Positions 1 to 11,911 of a DNA stretch of 64,000 nt are shown one piece after another. The notes below the pieces were generated by a model. The model ran no database searches, was not told the origin of the DNA, and saw nothing but the letters and a program-made list of their open reading frames with translations. The position numbers were made by a program, and so were the translations under genes. The number at the start of each line of letters is the position of its first letter. Position 1 is the stretch's first letter. The stretch covers positions 1,860,001 to 1,924,000 of the forward strand of contig OZ021723.1 of the NCBI GenBank assembly GCA_963978545.1. The letters are read 5' to 3'. This stretch comes from Linyphia triangularis (lineage: Eukaryota; Arthropoda; Arachnida; Araneae; Linyphiidae).

Positions 1-1315
1 ACTGTAAGCAATCAGTCCTTGGCAAGCTGGGATTTTATCGGACACATCTTATTTCAGAGTTCATTGGATGCAAAGCTGTACACTACTAAGTATTGTTTGT
101 CTATAGGGGTTCTTCCCAAAAATCCAAATTTATTTCGTACTGAGTAAAATACTCCCAAAGGAAAAGGACATCGATCGCTTAACAACTTCCGTTTCATATT
201 ATAACTTTTCTGGTTAACTGTTTTAATTGGATGATTCTTTTATAAAATTCAATGTTTTTTTTTGTTTTGTTTTTTTGGGGGGGGGTTATATATATTATTT
301 TTTGTACCATTTGTTATGTTCAATGAATGATGTAATCTTAGAATTTGCTCTATGTGCAGTTTTAGTCATCCACCACATATTAATGTATGAGGCATGTACT
401 TAATACCACAAATTTTTTCATTTACTTCAAATAAAGGTCCTTCAATAGGGGTACACCAAGAAAAAAATGTGCAGCTGAACTTGTTTTAACTTTAGTTTAA
501 ACACATACAATGACTTACTGAAAGATAACTACTTTCTTTATATATGAACTCATACATCAGTTGGTGAATGCATAATTGAATTTAATAATCTAGATTTCTA
601 TTTAATGGTATACAGGATGTGATTCCTAAAGTCTTTTTTAACACTTTAAATTTGAAGCAAGCCAAGGAAGTAACGTTTACCTTTTGTAACTATGGTTACA
701 AAAACTATGGCATGTGACTATGGTCCATGTATGGTATGTCCAAACAAAGGTAACATGTGACTATGGTAATATATAAAGACAGCTTACCGCGCCCTTAGCG
801 TCAATTTATAGAAGTTACAAAAATAATTAAAAAAAACTAAAGAAGATAGGTAAAAGTCCAATTAGAAATATTTTCACAATACCATCACAAAAGCACGGGA
901 GAAAGTTTCACGAAGTAATCTGTAAAATTGTAGGATGTATTCGTGGTTGAAATTATGGACTATTCGCGACTTCAAAATTAAGCCATCAAGAAATTTAAAA
1001 ACGTGTTCTCTGGTTTTATCGTACAGCTGTATCGATAACACCGAATATATATCTATGGTCATGTATCTACAACGAATGCCTAATTCCTGGCTTGGATGCA
1101 GAATAGTCATCTAGCATACGAAAGCTCTAGACATTGATTATCGGCGGTAAAACTGTTTTGTCTGGCTGTCGTTTGGGAGCTTTTTGGATTTATCTGCGGT
1201 GCAGGTGTCGGATAGTATCCCGGTAAAAGACCTTTCAGAAGATGACTTAGTTAGCACATGTCTCCGTGTAATGTATCCCTTATTTCTTGCTCAATGAGAG
1301 ACTTGTTTCAGACTA
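1..1315. other. AT-rich stretch without recognisable gene
   Basis: No coding region or repeat family is recognised. There is a T/G homopolymer patch near 255-288 and a small direct repeat of CATGTGACTATGG near 710-760. The short frame on the minus strand at 874-1110 has no recognisable motif. Confidence 0.5.
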
Positions 1316-1494
1316 ACAAGGAGACCTTACGGTCTCGGAAATTCAGATCGGGATGAAATTTGGTAGATTGATAGTATACCTTAAGGGTATCCACACTGTA
1401 AAGTAATAAAGCGCACTAGCCAGAAGATTACGAGAAAATAGGCTTTAATGTGTTACGCATAGCTTAAATACTAGTAGAGATTTTTGATTTGCAA

Positions 1495-1570
1495 CTCCCG
1501 GTGGCTAAGTGGTCAGAGTGATGGATTCCCGTACGGGCGATCCGGGTTCGATACCTCGTGAGGTAGTTTC
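1495..1570 (+). repeat. tRNA-like (Pol III box) segment, left arm
   Basis: A-box-like TGGCTAAGTGG is followed about 40 bp later by B-box-like GGTTCGATACC, the spacing of a tRNA, and the head resembles a serine-type tRNA. It is followed by a T-rich stretch. I do not call a functional tRNA because the same unit recurs inverted at 2540-2630 and a cloverleaf cannot be completed with confidence. Confidence 0.55.
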
Positions 1571-2115
1571 TTTTTTTTCTTTTTTTCAATTTATAAAATG
1601 ACTGTTACAGCTAATTGAAATTTGAATTAAAGATAATATTTTATTTTTAAATACGTAATATATTTTTAATGAGGTAATTTTTAATTTTTATTTTTTCAAT
1701 TTATAAAGTGACTGTTCCAGCTAAATGAAATTTGAATTAAAGATAATACTTTATTTTTAAATACGTAATGTATTTTTAATGAAGGTACATTAAAACTCTA
1801 TTTACTATTTTCACAAACAAGTGATTATAAATATTGAGATATTATAAGATGTAGAGAAGTAAAGGATTTTCCCAAAAAACATGAAGAACCAGTTTCTATA
1901 TGGAAGAGTAAGAATGTTGTCCTATTGTACTCAAGCAGGTAGTCAGAAATTTTCAAAACCCTAACGGCACTTTGCGACGTCTATTTTTATAGACAGGTAA
2001 AGAATCTACTAAAGCGTATGCAAAATTGCGCGTATCTGGTTGAAAATAATAGAGAAATAAATACCCGTGAAGACTGCATAAAAATACAATCAATAGTCCA
2101 TCAATTTTTAATAAA

Positions 2116-2319
2116 ATGATCCGGTATGCCTGGTATGCTTCCAAGTTTTCTGACGAAAGATATATTTTCATGAATGTTAATGAAGTATATTTTCCAAAGA
2201 ATCTTTTACAAAAAGGTTGTTCCTGTAAACAATCTTCCTTTATAAATTGTGCAAGATGTCAAAACAGTTTTTGTTTTCCATGTTTTTATGATAAGTGCCA
2301 TTCTGGTGTATGTATATAA
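2116..2319 (+). pseudogene. Cysteine-rich ORF, piggyBac-transposase-tail-like
   Basis: A 67-codon frame lies in the centre of the inverted-repeat element. The protein starts MIRYAWYASKF and its second half has CSC, then CARCQNSFCFPCF, then a histidine and a final cysteine. This C-x-C ... C-x2-C-x4-C-x2-C ... H layout resembles the cysteine-rich C-terminal domain of piggyBac-type transposases, which binds DNA at the transposon ends. The DDE catalytic part is absent, so at best this is a detached tail. The frame can be followed upstream of the ATG for a short way but is soon broken by stops. It could instead be an unrelated zinc-finger-like peptide. No TTAA duplication supports a piggyBac origin for the surrounding element. 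Confidence 0.4.
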
Positions 2320-2539
2320 ATAAATAATTGACAAATAAAAACTATATGTCAAAATCCATAGATAAATTAAGTCTACCCTAATTTTTTTGCCGTGGTAATT
2401 AGAATTTTAATTTATATCTATTTAATTTATCTCTATTTTCTCTATTAAAAATACATTACCGTATTTAAAAATAAAATATCATCTTTAATTCAAATTTCAA
2501 TTAGCTGTAACAGTCACTTTATAAATTGAAAAAAAAGAA

Positions 2540-2632
2540 AAAAAGAAACTACCTCACGAGGTATCGAACCCGGATCGCCCGTACGGGAATCCATCACGCT
2601 GACCACTTAGCCACCGGGAAGTTGCAAATCGA
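2540..2632 (-). repeat. tRNA-like segment, right arm
   Basis: This is the inverted copy of the tRNA-like segment at 1495-1570, with the same B box (read on the minus strand) and a nearly identical A box. It faces the opposite direction, so transcription from both arms would converge on the element centre. Confidence 0.55.
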
Positions 2633-2880
2633 AAATCTCTACTAGTACCTAAGCTATGCGTAACACTTTAAAGCCTATTTTCTCGTAATCTTCTGGCTAG
2701 TGCGCTTTATTACTTTACAGTGTGGATACCCTTAAGGTATACTATCAATTTGCCAAATTTCATCCCGATCTGAATTTCCGAGACCGTAAGGTCTCCTTGT
2801 AAGACTAAGATATTTTATTTTTCTTGGAGTTGGCCGGAAAGCCTATACCAATTCATTGTACAGGCAAATGTATTACATGA

Positions 2881-3597
2881 TTCGAAGTTTTAGATTATCT
2901 GAATTTTAATAAAGTCAATAATGTGCATACGTATGATTTCGAAAATTTATTTACCAGCATACCCCATAAAATTATGGATATTTGTGCAAAACACTTTGAT
3001 AATTATCTTGCTGATGAAGTTATTACCGAAATTGATTGGCTTAAATTGTGAAAGTTTAGCATTTTTGAAAACTATTTATTCAAAGGATTGGATTTTTTCA
3101 GACAAAAGAACGGAATACCAATGGATAATACTTTTTTAAGTGCTTTTGCAAACTTTTTTCTCTATACTTATGAAGCTAACCTTATTGCAAATACTAACAT
3201 CAAAGGATTCAGGTATATTGATGATCTTATAATCTTTGACCAAAGTAACTCGGATTTTCTGAGAGATATTTACCCAGCTGAGCTCATTTTAAAGAAAACA
3301 AATACTATTGACAAACATGTACAATATTTGGATTTGGATATTTTATGATTAGAAGACAATACTAGAATCGGTATTTATGATTAAAGGTTGGATTTTGGAT
3401 TTGTGGTTATTTGCCTTTCCAACTTCCATTGCAATTTGAACAGCAAGATTTTTTACAATACTTTTCATTCACAATTTAATAGAATCAGGAAAATTTTTAA
3501 TAATGATGAGGATTTTAATACAGCTTGTCAAATTTTTAAGGGCTATTTAATTAAAAATTGTTTTTCTAAGAATTTTTGTGGTTTAAATTTTTCATAA
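2881..3597 (+). pseudogene. Decayed reverse transcriptase with YIDD box (Penelope-like or related)
   Basis: One forward frame can be read from 2881 to the stop at 3595-3597 with only three internal stop codons (3049, 3346 and about 3382). In order it shows YDFENLFTSIPH (the first catalytic aspartate motif of RT fingers/palm), then NGIPMDNTFLSAFANFFLY (the GIPMG-type motif), GFRYIDDLIIF (the catalytic [Y/F]xDD box) and YLDLDI (the following beta-strand motif). This motif order is that of Penelope-like and related RTs, which lack long terminal repeats of the LTR type. The downstream peptide to 3597 keeps the same frame and plausible thumb-like sequence. It is a fossil: the stops make it inactive, and no endonuclease domain was recognised. 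The frame suggests recent decay, because nearly all damage is point substitution rather than frameshift. Confidence 0.75.
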
Positions 3598-4320
3598 TTA
3601 GGGCGATATTGAAGCTTTATTGAGTAGCCCCAGTAAATGAAGATCTTTTTTTCTGATTTTTAATAGGGGGAGCTTTTAAAATTTATACATTTTTCTGCGG
3701 GATGGCTTTTTCTGTGGAACACTTTTTGAATGTGTTATAAACTGAACATTTTTTAATGGGTAAGTTCTTGGAATTATTTTAAATTTCAATTCATTGTATA
3801 CTTTTTGAAATGTAATTTCTAATTTTCTCATTGTTTTGGTTGGAGGCGTCGGGATGCAAGGAAGACATTTTGCGCTTTTTTGGGCCGTACTCTTTCAGAA
3901 ACGTCTCCTGTAGGTTTTCAGCTGGTCGATCCCCCTGATGAGAGACCAGTCGGGGCCTCCAGCTCAATATCTAATTCTGATATGTGTTTGTACTGGTTAT
4001 AAGTTCTACAGTTGAGCTGTTTTTGCACCAACGTTGACTTGTACTATTTTTTATCCTAACTTTTTGGTGTTTTTGATTAGTGATTCCTATTTCTACTTTT
4101 ATAAATTTGCTTATATGATTCATATCTCCATGGGCACATAAGGTTAGAAAGAAAAAAGAACAAAAACAGATAAAATTTAACCAAATGTAAAAGCTTGTTT
4201 TAGAACATGACTTTTATTATGTAAATGGGTACAAAATTTACTTTTTTAGTGGTACAAATTTTATATTTCGAAATTGATGAAAAATGAACTTATGTCATCC
4301 AATAAGTGATGCCAATGATT
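3598..4320. other. Probable 3' flank of the RT fossil; otherwise AT-rich
   Basis: About 3820-4010 is less AT-rich than its surroundings and one forward frame there reads RRRDARKTFCAFLGRTLS, so it may be part of the same element as the RT fossil. The rest (to 4320) shows no feature. Confidence 0.35.
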
Positions 4321-4788
4321 TCAAGTAATTTGACTACTACAGTAATTTGGTAGTTTATAAAGAAGAATACAAATTTCACAATTTTCTGATTCCTGATTAC
4401 AGCGCTCACAAAATCTATGTATGTATACAGAAAACTGAAATGTCTGAAAATAAAACACCCAAGTGGCACTGGATTCAGAAGCCGAATCGAATCTTAATTT
4501 AAGACACGAGTTTTTGTATTGCATGCAAATTTGTAATGCGAAGGAGGTGAAATACGGTACACAAAAACCAGTATCATCATATATCACACTGCAAAATATT
4601 TGAAACACAACCGTTTGAAATGTCTTTCAGAATGAAAAAGGATACCTAAACTATTCAGTCATTACAAATATTCAGAAGTGTTCCCAGTTATCAAACAACA
4701 CAAATACCTTAAAAATTAAGACTTTATTTGGTGTCTGAATCAAGTGCCACTTTTACTTCTTATTTTACGACATTTAAGTTTGCAGTGT
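4321..4788. mobile_element. TGTCTGA-rich transposon terminus, copy 1
   Basis: Repeated TGTCTGAA/TTCAGACA words occur here. AAGTGGCACTGGATTCAG near 4470 is inverted at about 4736 (AAGTGGCACTTGATTCAG on the minus strand). Read on the minus strand, the end at 4788 starts ACACTGCAAA and aligns well with the terminus at 47651 (ACACAGCACA), including a shared GTAAAATAAG-type stretch. The left boundary is uncertain. Confidence 0.45.
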
Positions 4789-4844
4789 AGAATTTTGCAA
4801 TGAATTGTCTTTGTTTATTTTATCATTTGAAGTATAGAAATACA

Positions 4845-5581
4845 AATACAAATTTTAAGACCAACAACAGGCTCAACGCCCAACAGGGTTGGTCGAGTAA
4901 ATATATATATACACGTATATAGAAATAGAAAATAATTTGCATACGTACATACAATATAGCTTAGTTAAAGGATCATACACACAATACACAATAGTTACAG
5001 GATTATACAATACAATATACATAATACAATATACATAATACAATAAAATATACATAATACAATGCAATATACATAATACAATACAATACACAAAGTTGAC
5101 ACAGCGTTTGACAATCATACTGGAAAAATGCAATACATAATGCAAGCTGACAAATTTTATAAAAACCAGCAGTACGCAAACATAAGTAACCAAATATGGT
5201 AACAAAATAACCTAAATTAAATATATACAAAGTACAAAGTACAAAATATAAGTTACTTACCTAGCCAGTGTAATCCAATTATTGCCTATTGATGATCCCC
5301 CAGTGCATATCTAACTGTTTCTTAAAACTCCTTACGCTCTCTGAATTTACAACATTTGCTGGCAAATCACTCCAATTATTGATAATCCTATTGTAAAAAT
5401 AGTGTTTTCGAAAGACAAAACAAAAAAGAGAGAAATGTGCCTTTCGCATTGAAGAATAAACGCCATATTTAAAAGTATGCTTCTTTCCCGTGGATGGATA
5501 ACACAACATTTTTATCAAATCAACCTGATCATGTGTGTTCAAAAAGAGTACTAAACCTGAATCCTTCCAAGTTATTTGCAT
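4845..5581 (-). pseudogene. 3' end of a CR1-like LINE (C-terminal RT fragment plus 3'UTR)
   Basis: The minus-strand frame 5581-5279 (100 codons) carries the C-terminal signature of CR1/jockey-type LINE ORF2 proteins: DQVDLIKML, then HYFYNRIINNWSDLPANVV, then SVRSFKKQLDMHW before the stop. This follows the family pattern 'FFSNRVxxxWNxLPxxVVxAxSxxxFKxxLDxxW'. Catalytic domains are absent because the copy is 5'-truncated, as is usual for LINEs. Downstream on the minus strand lies a 3'UTR containing a long run of CATAATACAATA-type simple repeat (about 4960-5100) and a tail region with GTATTTGTATTT near 4845. A second copy at 16183-16445 shares both the peptide and the sequence near the tail. Not functional. 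Confidence 0.72.
4955..5095. repeat. ATACAATA-type microsatellite in LINE 3'UTR
   Basis: Degenerate repeats of CATAATACAATA and ATACAATACA occupy this stretch. They explain the long low-complexity minus-strand frames here, which I do not treat as genes. Confidence 0.8.
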
Positions 5582-6310
5582 AGTTTAGCACTTATTATTT
5601 TAAACTTACCTCGCAACGCTGTCATGATTACCATTGAAAATCGATGCTTCACTTCATAAAGACGTCGTAGGCCTCCTTTTGAAGGAAACTCTTCAAATAT
5701 TCACTACCCTTGAAAACATTTCCTTCATGGTAAGTTTTAGATACCATGGGTAACGTTTTCGTTCCTTTTAGGGGGCTTTTTATGTCATGTAAATGCACAA
5801 AGCAGCATTCCAAAAGAATTCCATTTTGCGTACTGGAAAATATGTTATATTTACCTTTCCTCGATCGAAATGGAATTCCAAGTATTTTTGCATTAAAGTT
5901 TCATTTGTATAAGTTCAGAAATCGGAACTTGAATCCGAGGGTGTTTTTGGCAATATTTCAAATCTTGTTTTGCTCTGAAGAACGGCAATGGTATCAAAAG
6001 GAGTCTATAATTTATGTTTTCTTTTTCTTATCTGATACGAAATGTTGATGAAAAAAATAAAAAAAAAGTAGATTTGACTTTTTTTTGTGCATGTGTATTT
6101 GGAGAAGGGGGGGGAGGGGTTACAAAATCACGGTAAACAAAATGAGAAGTAGATTTGGCTTTAATTTAACATTAAATTGGAGCATTATACACCATTAAAT
6201 CAAAAATCATCAAGCACCCTTATTTATTGACAGGATTTACAAGTCAATTCCCGTTCGATTGCTCATAGTCCTGTATTGATTTAAAAATGTTGAGACTCAT
6301 TGGATCTTTG
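5582..6310. other. No supported feature
   Basis: A 100-codon forward frame at 5746-6048 has no recognised motif and no supporting context. There is a G-rich patch near 6103-6120. Nothing else is visible. Confidence 0.4.
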
Positions 6311-6958
6311 AAGTCCATTTCTATAAAGTTCGTTCTTCGATTGTTGTGTGAAACCATAAGCTTATTTCTCTTTATATATAAACGCACTGACAATTTTCAA
6401 TCTTCTAGACATTTGTTATGAATTTTTCCGCTGAGGCAATGATGGCACAGCTTTTAAAATAAAAACTACTATTTATTCACTCTTCAAAGGCACAAAATTT
6501 ATTCAAAGACAACAGTCTAATCAATCTCAAGCTTCAACACAAGCTTCAGTAAGAACAACTTCAAATACAGCGATTATACAAGCTATCTCCAGTAAACAAA
6601 GCGATCAGCTCACATCGAAGTCCGAAATCAATCTGAAAACTTTCCCGATCGCCGGTCTTTATATAGCAGGCACGTGAGAGCATTCCCGAAATTTCCAGCC
6701 AATTCATCGAAAAAGAAACGTCTCAAAATTTCTCGATTGCTATAGGTGTTGCCACCTTTTTCTAACCTGTATAATCACTGTTAAAAATATAAAATAAGAT
6801 AAAAATAAATTACAATAGAATTTTAAAATAATACGTCACTATTTACACTATATACAGACAATTTGTGCAACAATATCGTAATATACTTTTCTTTAGGACG
6901 CTTCTAAAGCTTGTGGGACCAACCAACGATTGAAGAACGAACTTCACAGAAGTGAACT
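6311..6958. repeat. Inverted repeat flanking a solo LTR
   Basis: AAGTTCGTTCTTCGAT (about 6326-6341) recurs inverted at about 6928-6944 within matching arms of roughly 40 bp. The 459-bp LTR at 6414-6872 sits between them. The simplest reading is a small terminal-inverted-repeat element into which an LTR retrotransposon inserted. Confidence 0.5.
6414..6872 (-). mobile_element. Solo LTR, same family as the element at 39830-43364
   Basis: Read on the minus strand it starts TGTTGCACAAATTGTCTGTA and ends near CATAACA, collinear with the 466-bp LTRs at 39830 and 42899, with many substitutions and small indels. No internal region follows, so it is a solo LTR from LTR-LTR recombination. The flanking 4-mers differ (CATT versus ATAT), so no clear target duplication remains. 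Confidence 0.85.
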
Positions 6959-6959
6959 A

Positions 6960-9900
6960 CAAAGATACAAAGCGTTTTTAAGTTAATGCAGTACTAAAAG
7001 AAAATTAAAGAGATTTATAAGGATAAATTATTTTAAATTAATTTATTAAGTTTCATAAAAAACTACATTTATAAAAAAAAACTAACCATGGTAATTTTTT
7101 TTTTTTTTCATAAAAAACTACAATTGTATTCCCATATTGTTGACAATTGGGACACTTGACCTCTGAAACAAGTGGAAAAATTCATGTCTACAAGAATTTT
7201 CGGAAAAACCCTCACCCACACCTTTTTCATCCTTTAAGGAGTATAAACATAAATAGAAATCTACAGCTTTATTCTAATCATGAAGTTGTTGGACAGTTTT
7301 GTTCATCGATTAGATGAAAATGTTCTTTTTAATTCTCATCAAATTTGAATTATGTTTAATAAAAAAGTAACACTTGACTTTTAGAACAGACGTAATCAAA
7401 ATAATCATATTTGGAGACGTGTTATACCATATACTGCTTATATATTTAAAAAATATTTATTTTATAAACTGGTGGTTTTTTAATGATACATAAACTAACG
7501 TTAATATATGAATTGTAAAGTAATTTATAAAAACTTATAATAAAAATTAAATCAGAAAATCTTCATGCAAATGTCTGAAAATATTTAGGTCAACCAGTTA
7601 ATACTTTAACTGGTTGATTTCTGATTTTTCACTTGATATGAAAGGATATTTTTCGGATAGTAAGAAACGTAACTTCAATGAGCTTTAATTAAAAATTAAC
7701 AAAATGTATCTTAATAAAAGCTACTTGATAGATTATCTTTATCAAATAATTTTGTCAACATTATTTTCAATTAAGCACATCTGCTACAAATTCTTTTCTT
7801 GCTCAAACTTTATCCTTAACTATATAAATAAAGAGTGTTCTAGGGTACGTTTGCATTTGATAGAAATCTACAGTTCTGTTTCAAAAAATCTTCGAAACAA
7901 AACGAGGGTTACTGGATACATCAAATTTTAAAAAAGCCACCTTTCCTCCCCTTTCCGAATCCCTTAAAGGGTCATAACTTTAAATGTACAGTTTTATTTT
8001 GTACTTGGGAACGGTTATTTTTCCCTTGCAATTCGCATCGGCACTCCAAGTGATAGATATTTATCACTTTAAATATATTTTCCGTTACTGATGATTTCAA
8101 AGATTATATTTGAAAATAAAAATATCCAGATATTGGTTCTTAAAAACCTTCAAACGTTACCTTCAAACGTTACCTTCAAATTTTATTGCCCAATATTTGA
8201 GATAAGAAAATTTCTTCTTTCAACAATAATAAAGTGTGTGAAAGATATAAGAACTTTTTTAATTATACTTATTAACTGATCTTAATTATTTATGAATGGG
8301 TCCCTTTTTCTCCTTTTATGCGAACAAAAATACCAAAATTGATAAATGATATGCCTAAAAGCTGAAATATCCACTTGAAACGAATACTTTGTTTACAAAT
8401 GTGTTATTTATTGAAATCGAAATTTAAAAAAGGTCTGAAATAGTCGCATAAAAAGTTGGAACGCAGTTACAAATTTCAATAGATGATAGAACTATAGAAA
8501 TTAGAAAAAAACAATTTAAGCACGTTGAGGAATCCTAAGAAATGTTATATTTCGCAGTAATAGAATACAATATCTAACTCACGCATTTCAATAAAAGTAA
8601 ATTCCTCTAAGCAATATTAAATGTACAGGCTGTGTCCACTAGTTCTTTTTAAAAATATCACCAGTAAACCATATTGTAGCCGAACAGTTCATTAAAGGTG
8701 TATTATGTAGACAAATTTCAAGTTTTTATTTTATATGAGAAAGTGCATTTAAGCTGGGTCAAATTACTTAATTTACAAACGTATATCATGACTTATTTTA
8801 CAAACAAACATCATTACTTAATTTACAACAAACATCATTTCTTAATTAACTAAACACAATCGAAAAATACCTGTTTTTCCAATGATAATTTGTCATAAGC
8901 AGCACAAAGAAATACAAAATAAAACATTCATTTGATTAGGATAGTAGGGTAATTTTAGTAGTTATTAAAAGTGAAACTCCTCGTCACTTAAGGCACCGTC
9001 TAATGGCCCTAATTTCACTCAAACTCGATAATAACGTCAACTAAAACTGGGAACATTATAATAGTAATTAAATTTCCTTAAATGAACGCATTCCTCTGAA
9101 AGATGGTGCCACTAATGTTCATTCGCCCACTTTTTAGTTAATCGACCTGACTTACATTTACTTAGTATAGACAAACACGAATGCCAGTATTAACGGCTTT
9201 ATGTTTAATTAAGCCTAATGGATGAAGCTTATTTCTTAAATTTTTAAAAACATGTTACGAAGGCTTAAAGTTCACCATCTAATTACTTCTTATAACTAAA
9301 ATATTTTTTACCGGGAATTAAATGTACATATTTTTAGATTGAAACAAAACCTATAAAGGGCTATATTGTAAACATCGTTACTGTACATATCTGTGTAAAT
9401 AGGGTTTGTATTCAGAGATATCGGGAGCAGATACCAATTTTAATATTTACCACTGACATCTCCAGTTGTTTTAGAATAGATGATAAATCACAACAAAATA
9501 TTTTCCCAGATAGAGATGTTTATATTTATAAACAAAAAGGTTTGGCCAAGTGGAGTAATCGATGACAAACTGGGTAGAATTTTTTTTCCGAATATCCGTG
9601 CCAATCAAATATCTCTATTTGCAGCCAAAATATAAACTTTCATTGAGGTTCTCTGTAGTCTCTCTTAAAAATGAAAAGACATAGTGACTATATCTAAAAA
9701 ACAGTCCTGTGCTGATTGTAGAACTGCTTGGTGGGATTTTTCCGGTCCTCTACGATTCCAAACACAAATTAAATGTTTTCCCTCTTGAAAGACCTCTCGG
9801 AAAGCATCCCCTTCTTCACACAAATATAGATTTAGCGATGTTTGGGTAAATATACCTGTCATGTAATTCTTGTGCTAGAAAATCTCCGATATAATCAACA

Positions 9901-10398
9901 GGTTGAATTCCAAAACATTCCCGATTTAATATTAGGTAATCCTACTTAAGATCCTCAAACTGTTATAAGATATTGATGTATTGATCTTAAAGAATTGATG
10001 ATTGACTTATGGCCACTATTTCCGATACTTTCAGCTGAATTTTGTTAGGAAACTCCATCTCAGCGTGACCTTGAGTTTGATACTTCGCATTTGCCTGTAA
10101 CTTTTGTAGTTTTGCTTGGCAATGTTGGCCTCATACAGACGGACAGAGCTTTATTACAAGCTTCTTTCGACACTAATGAGAAGCTAAAAGTAGGCGTTGA
10201 AAAACAAAATATCCAAGCTTGTCGACCATTAAAAATGTGTTCTTAAAGGTTCTTCGCCTAGTAGCCGCATTCAATTCCTAGAGGCTATTTTGCATCCAAT
10301 AAACTAAACACGGATTAATACAAAAAAAAATCTTAGTATCCCCTCTTAATTAATATTTTTCTGTTAATGAAAAATTATTATATAATTCATCTTATATG
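6960..10398. other. Long AT-rich stretch, no gene recognised
   Basis: Contains short poly-A/T runs and a small direct repeat of CTTCAAACGTTAC near 8150-8178. Frames at 7704-7931, 8091-8279 and 9665-9862 have no recognisable motifs. 9950-10210 is slightly less AT-rich and includes an ACAGACGGACAGAG word of a kind common in arthropod transposons, but no family can be named. Confidence 0.4.
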
Positions 10399-10728
10399 CA
10401 GGTGGTTTATCATTCAAGTTCAATTTTCAAAAAGCGGTAGAAGAAAACACTTGCCAGAATGACCTGAAATTTGTCATTTATATACTCGAAGATAGTAGAA
10501 AGGATATAACATAAGAAAGAAAAAAAAACTACTTCGAACTATTTTATTTTCTTACGCCGTAATATTTCTTTTTAAAAGTCATGATTTGGCATAAGAAAAT
10601 TTACCATACTTTTAGACCAGAATTTTTTGAAGTTTAAGTATAACCCCCGCGTGGTCAAATTTCAGGTCATTATGATCAGTAGTTTTTTACAAATTTTTTA
10701 AAGTTGAATGTTAATTTTAAGTACCCTG
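10399..10728. mobile_element. Foldback/MITE-like element with ~70-bp inverted ends
   Basis: The left end (CAGGTGGTTTATCATTCAAG) and the reverse complement of the right end (CAGGGTACTTAAAATTAAC) are related along about 70 bp, including GACCTGAAATTTG in both arms. TA follows the right end. Related ends appear at 60532-60760 and 61371-61905. Non-coding. It resembles a Tc1/mariner-type MITE in the TA preference, but the family is not established. Confidence 0.55.
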
Positions 10729-10730
10729 TA

Positions 10731-11270
10731 TTTAATTTACGATATCCAATAAAACTTATTCATTAAACTGCGACCACATATTATATCAATATTCATTAGT
10801 TCGCAATTCCAAACCCGTTTCCTATTTTGAAATGTTTCACACAAGTTCAAAACAACAAACGAAACTATTCCTTCCCATACTAAATTTCCGGAAATGTTCT
10901 ACAGTCCCAAATAAATTGAGCGCATCCGAACTGGGCTTTAGAACTGATCAAACTTTAGTGATCGTTTCAAACTTCTATAAAAGCCTGACGGATGAAGATT
11001 TAATATAACATTTCTGAAATAACTCTCAATAACTACTTGTTAATAATAACCTAATTTCTGTTACAGATAATTTAATGGATAATGCACGCAAGTTGTAACT
11101 TAACTGCCCTCAAGGATATAAATATTTTCTAATAACTGTCATACTATCCAATAAGTCTCAGATAAATGTTTTATTGACTAAAATTTTGAATTTAAAACTC
11201 AGTCATTCATAAACAAATTGAGAGAAAATCCAAAATCAAAATGTTTGAAATGTATTTTGCTTCAAAATGT
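10731..11270 (+). repeat. Dispersed segment, inverted copy at 60820-61365
   Basis: This ~540-bp non-coding segment aligns in reverse complement with about 60820-61365. Shared words include CTAAATTTCCGG-like and ACTTTAGTGATC-like stretches and AACTCAGTCATTCATAAAC. Together with the adjacent foldback it forms a larger unit present twice in the window. Confidence 0.7.
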
Positions 11271-11897
11271 GCAATACTTCTGTCCGCTTGGCCATCTATT
11301 CAAGATTAAATTTTGGCATGCATTAAACTAAAATAAATCACAAATTAGACATAAACCTGAGGCAAAAAATCTCAAAACTTAAATGCTGTTTATGCACATT
11401 CTTACTTTTGAAATTCTAGAAATTTCCACACAAAAGCAGCAAATAGTTCTTGAAGTTGCTGACTTCAATGTTTTGTCTGTTTTAATCTTTGACGATTCTT
11501 TCATGGAAGGTAGAAACATACAATATATTGTCCCTAGTATTGCCTCGGGTTATAAATAAGACGAAAAAACTAGCTGTCGCAAAACTATTCGTGTGTAATG
11601 TTAATTACCTTAATGACAAAAAAAGTTCCCATCACAATTTCATTAACGCAAGAATAAAGCAACCATTTATTAAGCTAATGGAAAGCTGAAGCAACTTATA
11701 ACAAGCGACGCCAAATTTAGCAAAATTACGCCAAAACATAAAATGTTAATGAACGTTCGTAAACAAGGGCCATGAAACTTTTTGAGTTTATCTAACCATT
11801 AGTGTTATCAATTTAAAATTATATTCATTATTTTATGAATTATTCAACATCAAAATGTGTCCAACATTTTATAGACACCCTGTATATAGGGTAATCA
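11271..11897. other. No supported feature
   Basis: AT-rich. The frame at 11489-11689 has no motif. Near 11870-11890 is an ACACCCTGTA word like the end of the MITE family at 56128. Confidence 0.4.
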
Positions 11898-11911
11898 CCC
11901 GTGGGAGATAT

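Larger units (their letters stand above)
1316..2800. mobile_element. Inverted-repeat element with tRNA-like arms
   Basis: The outer arms (about 1316-1677 and 2437-2800) are reverse complements of each other over roughly 360 bp, with only scattered mismatches. Each arm contains a tRNA-like segment with an A-box match (TGGCTAAGTGG in the left arm) and a B-box match (GGTTCGATACC), so each carries a plausible RNA polymerase III promoter. The outermost bases form their own small hairpin (GAGACC...GGTCTC). The left arm has an extra tandem copy of about 105 bp at roughly 1690-1790 that the right arm lacks. AGACTAA-like sequence lies just outside both ends (left directly, right offset by one or two bases), a possible imperfect target duplication. 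The middle holds a small cysteine-rich ORF. It may be a foldback transposon or two inverted SINE copies around an insert. Confidence 0.7.

Noticed and set aside
4873..5230. Minus-strand cysteine/tyrosine-rich ORFs
   Set aside because: Low-complexity ATACAATA repeat in the 3'UTR of a LINE.
5746..6048. 100-codon forward ORF
   Set aside because: No motif, no neighbouring gene and no repeat support; such lengths occur by chance in this many frames.
9665..9862. 65-codon minus-strand ORF
   Set aside because: Protein-like composition in places but no motif, no repeat partner and no splice context found.
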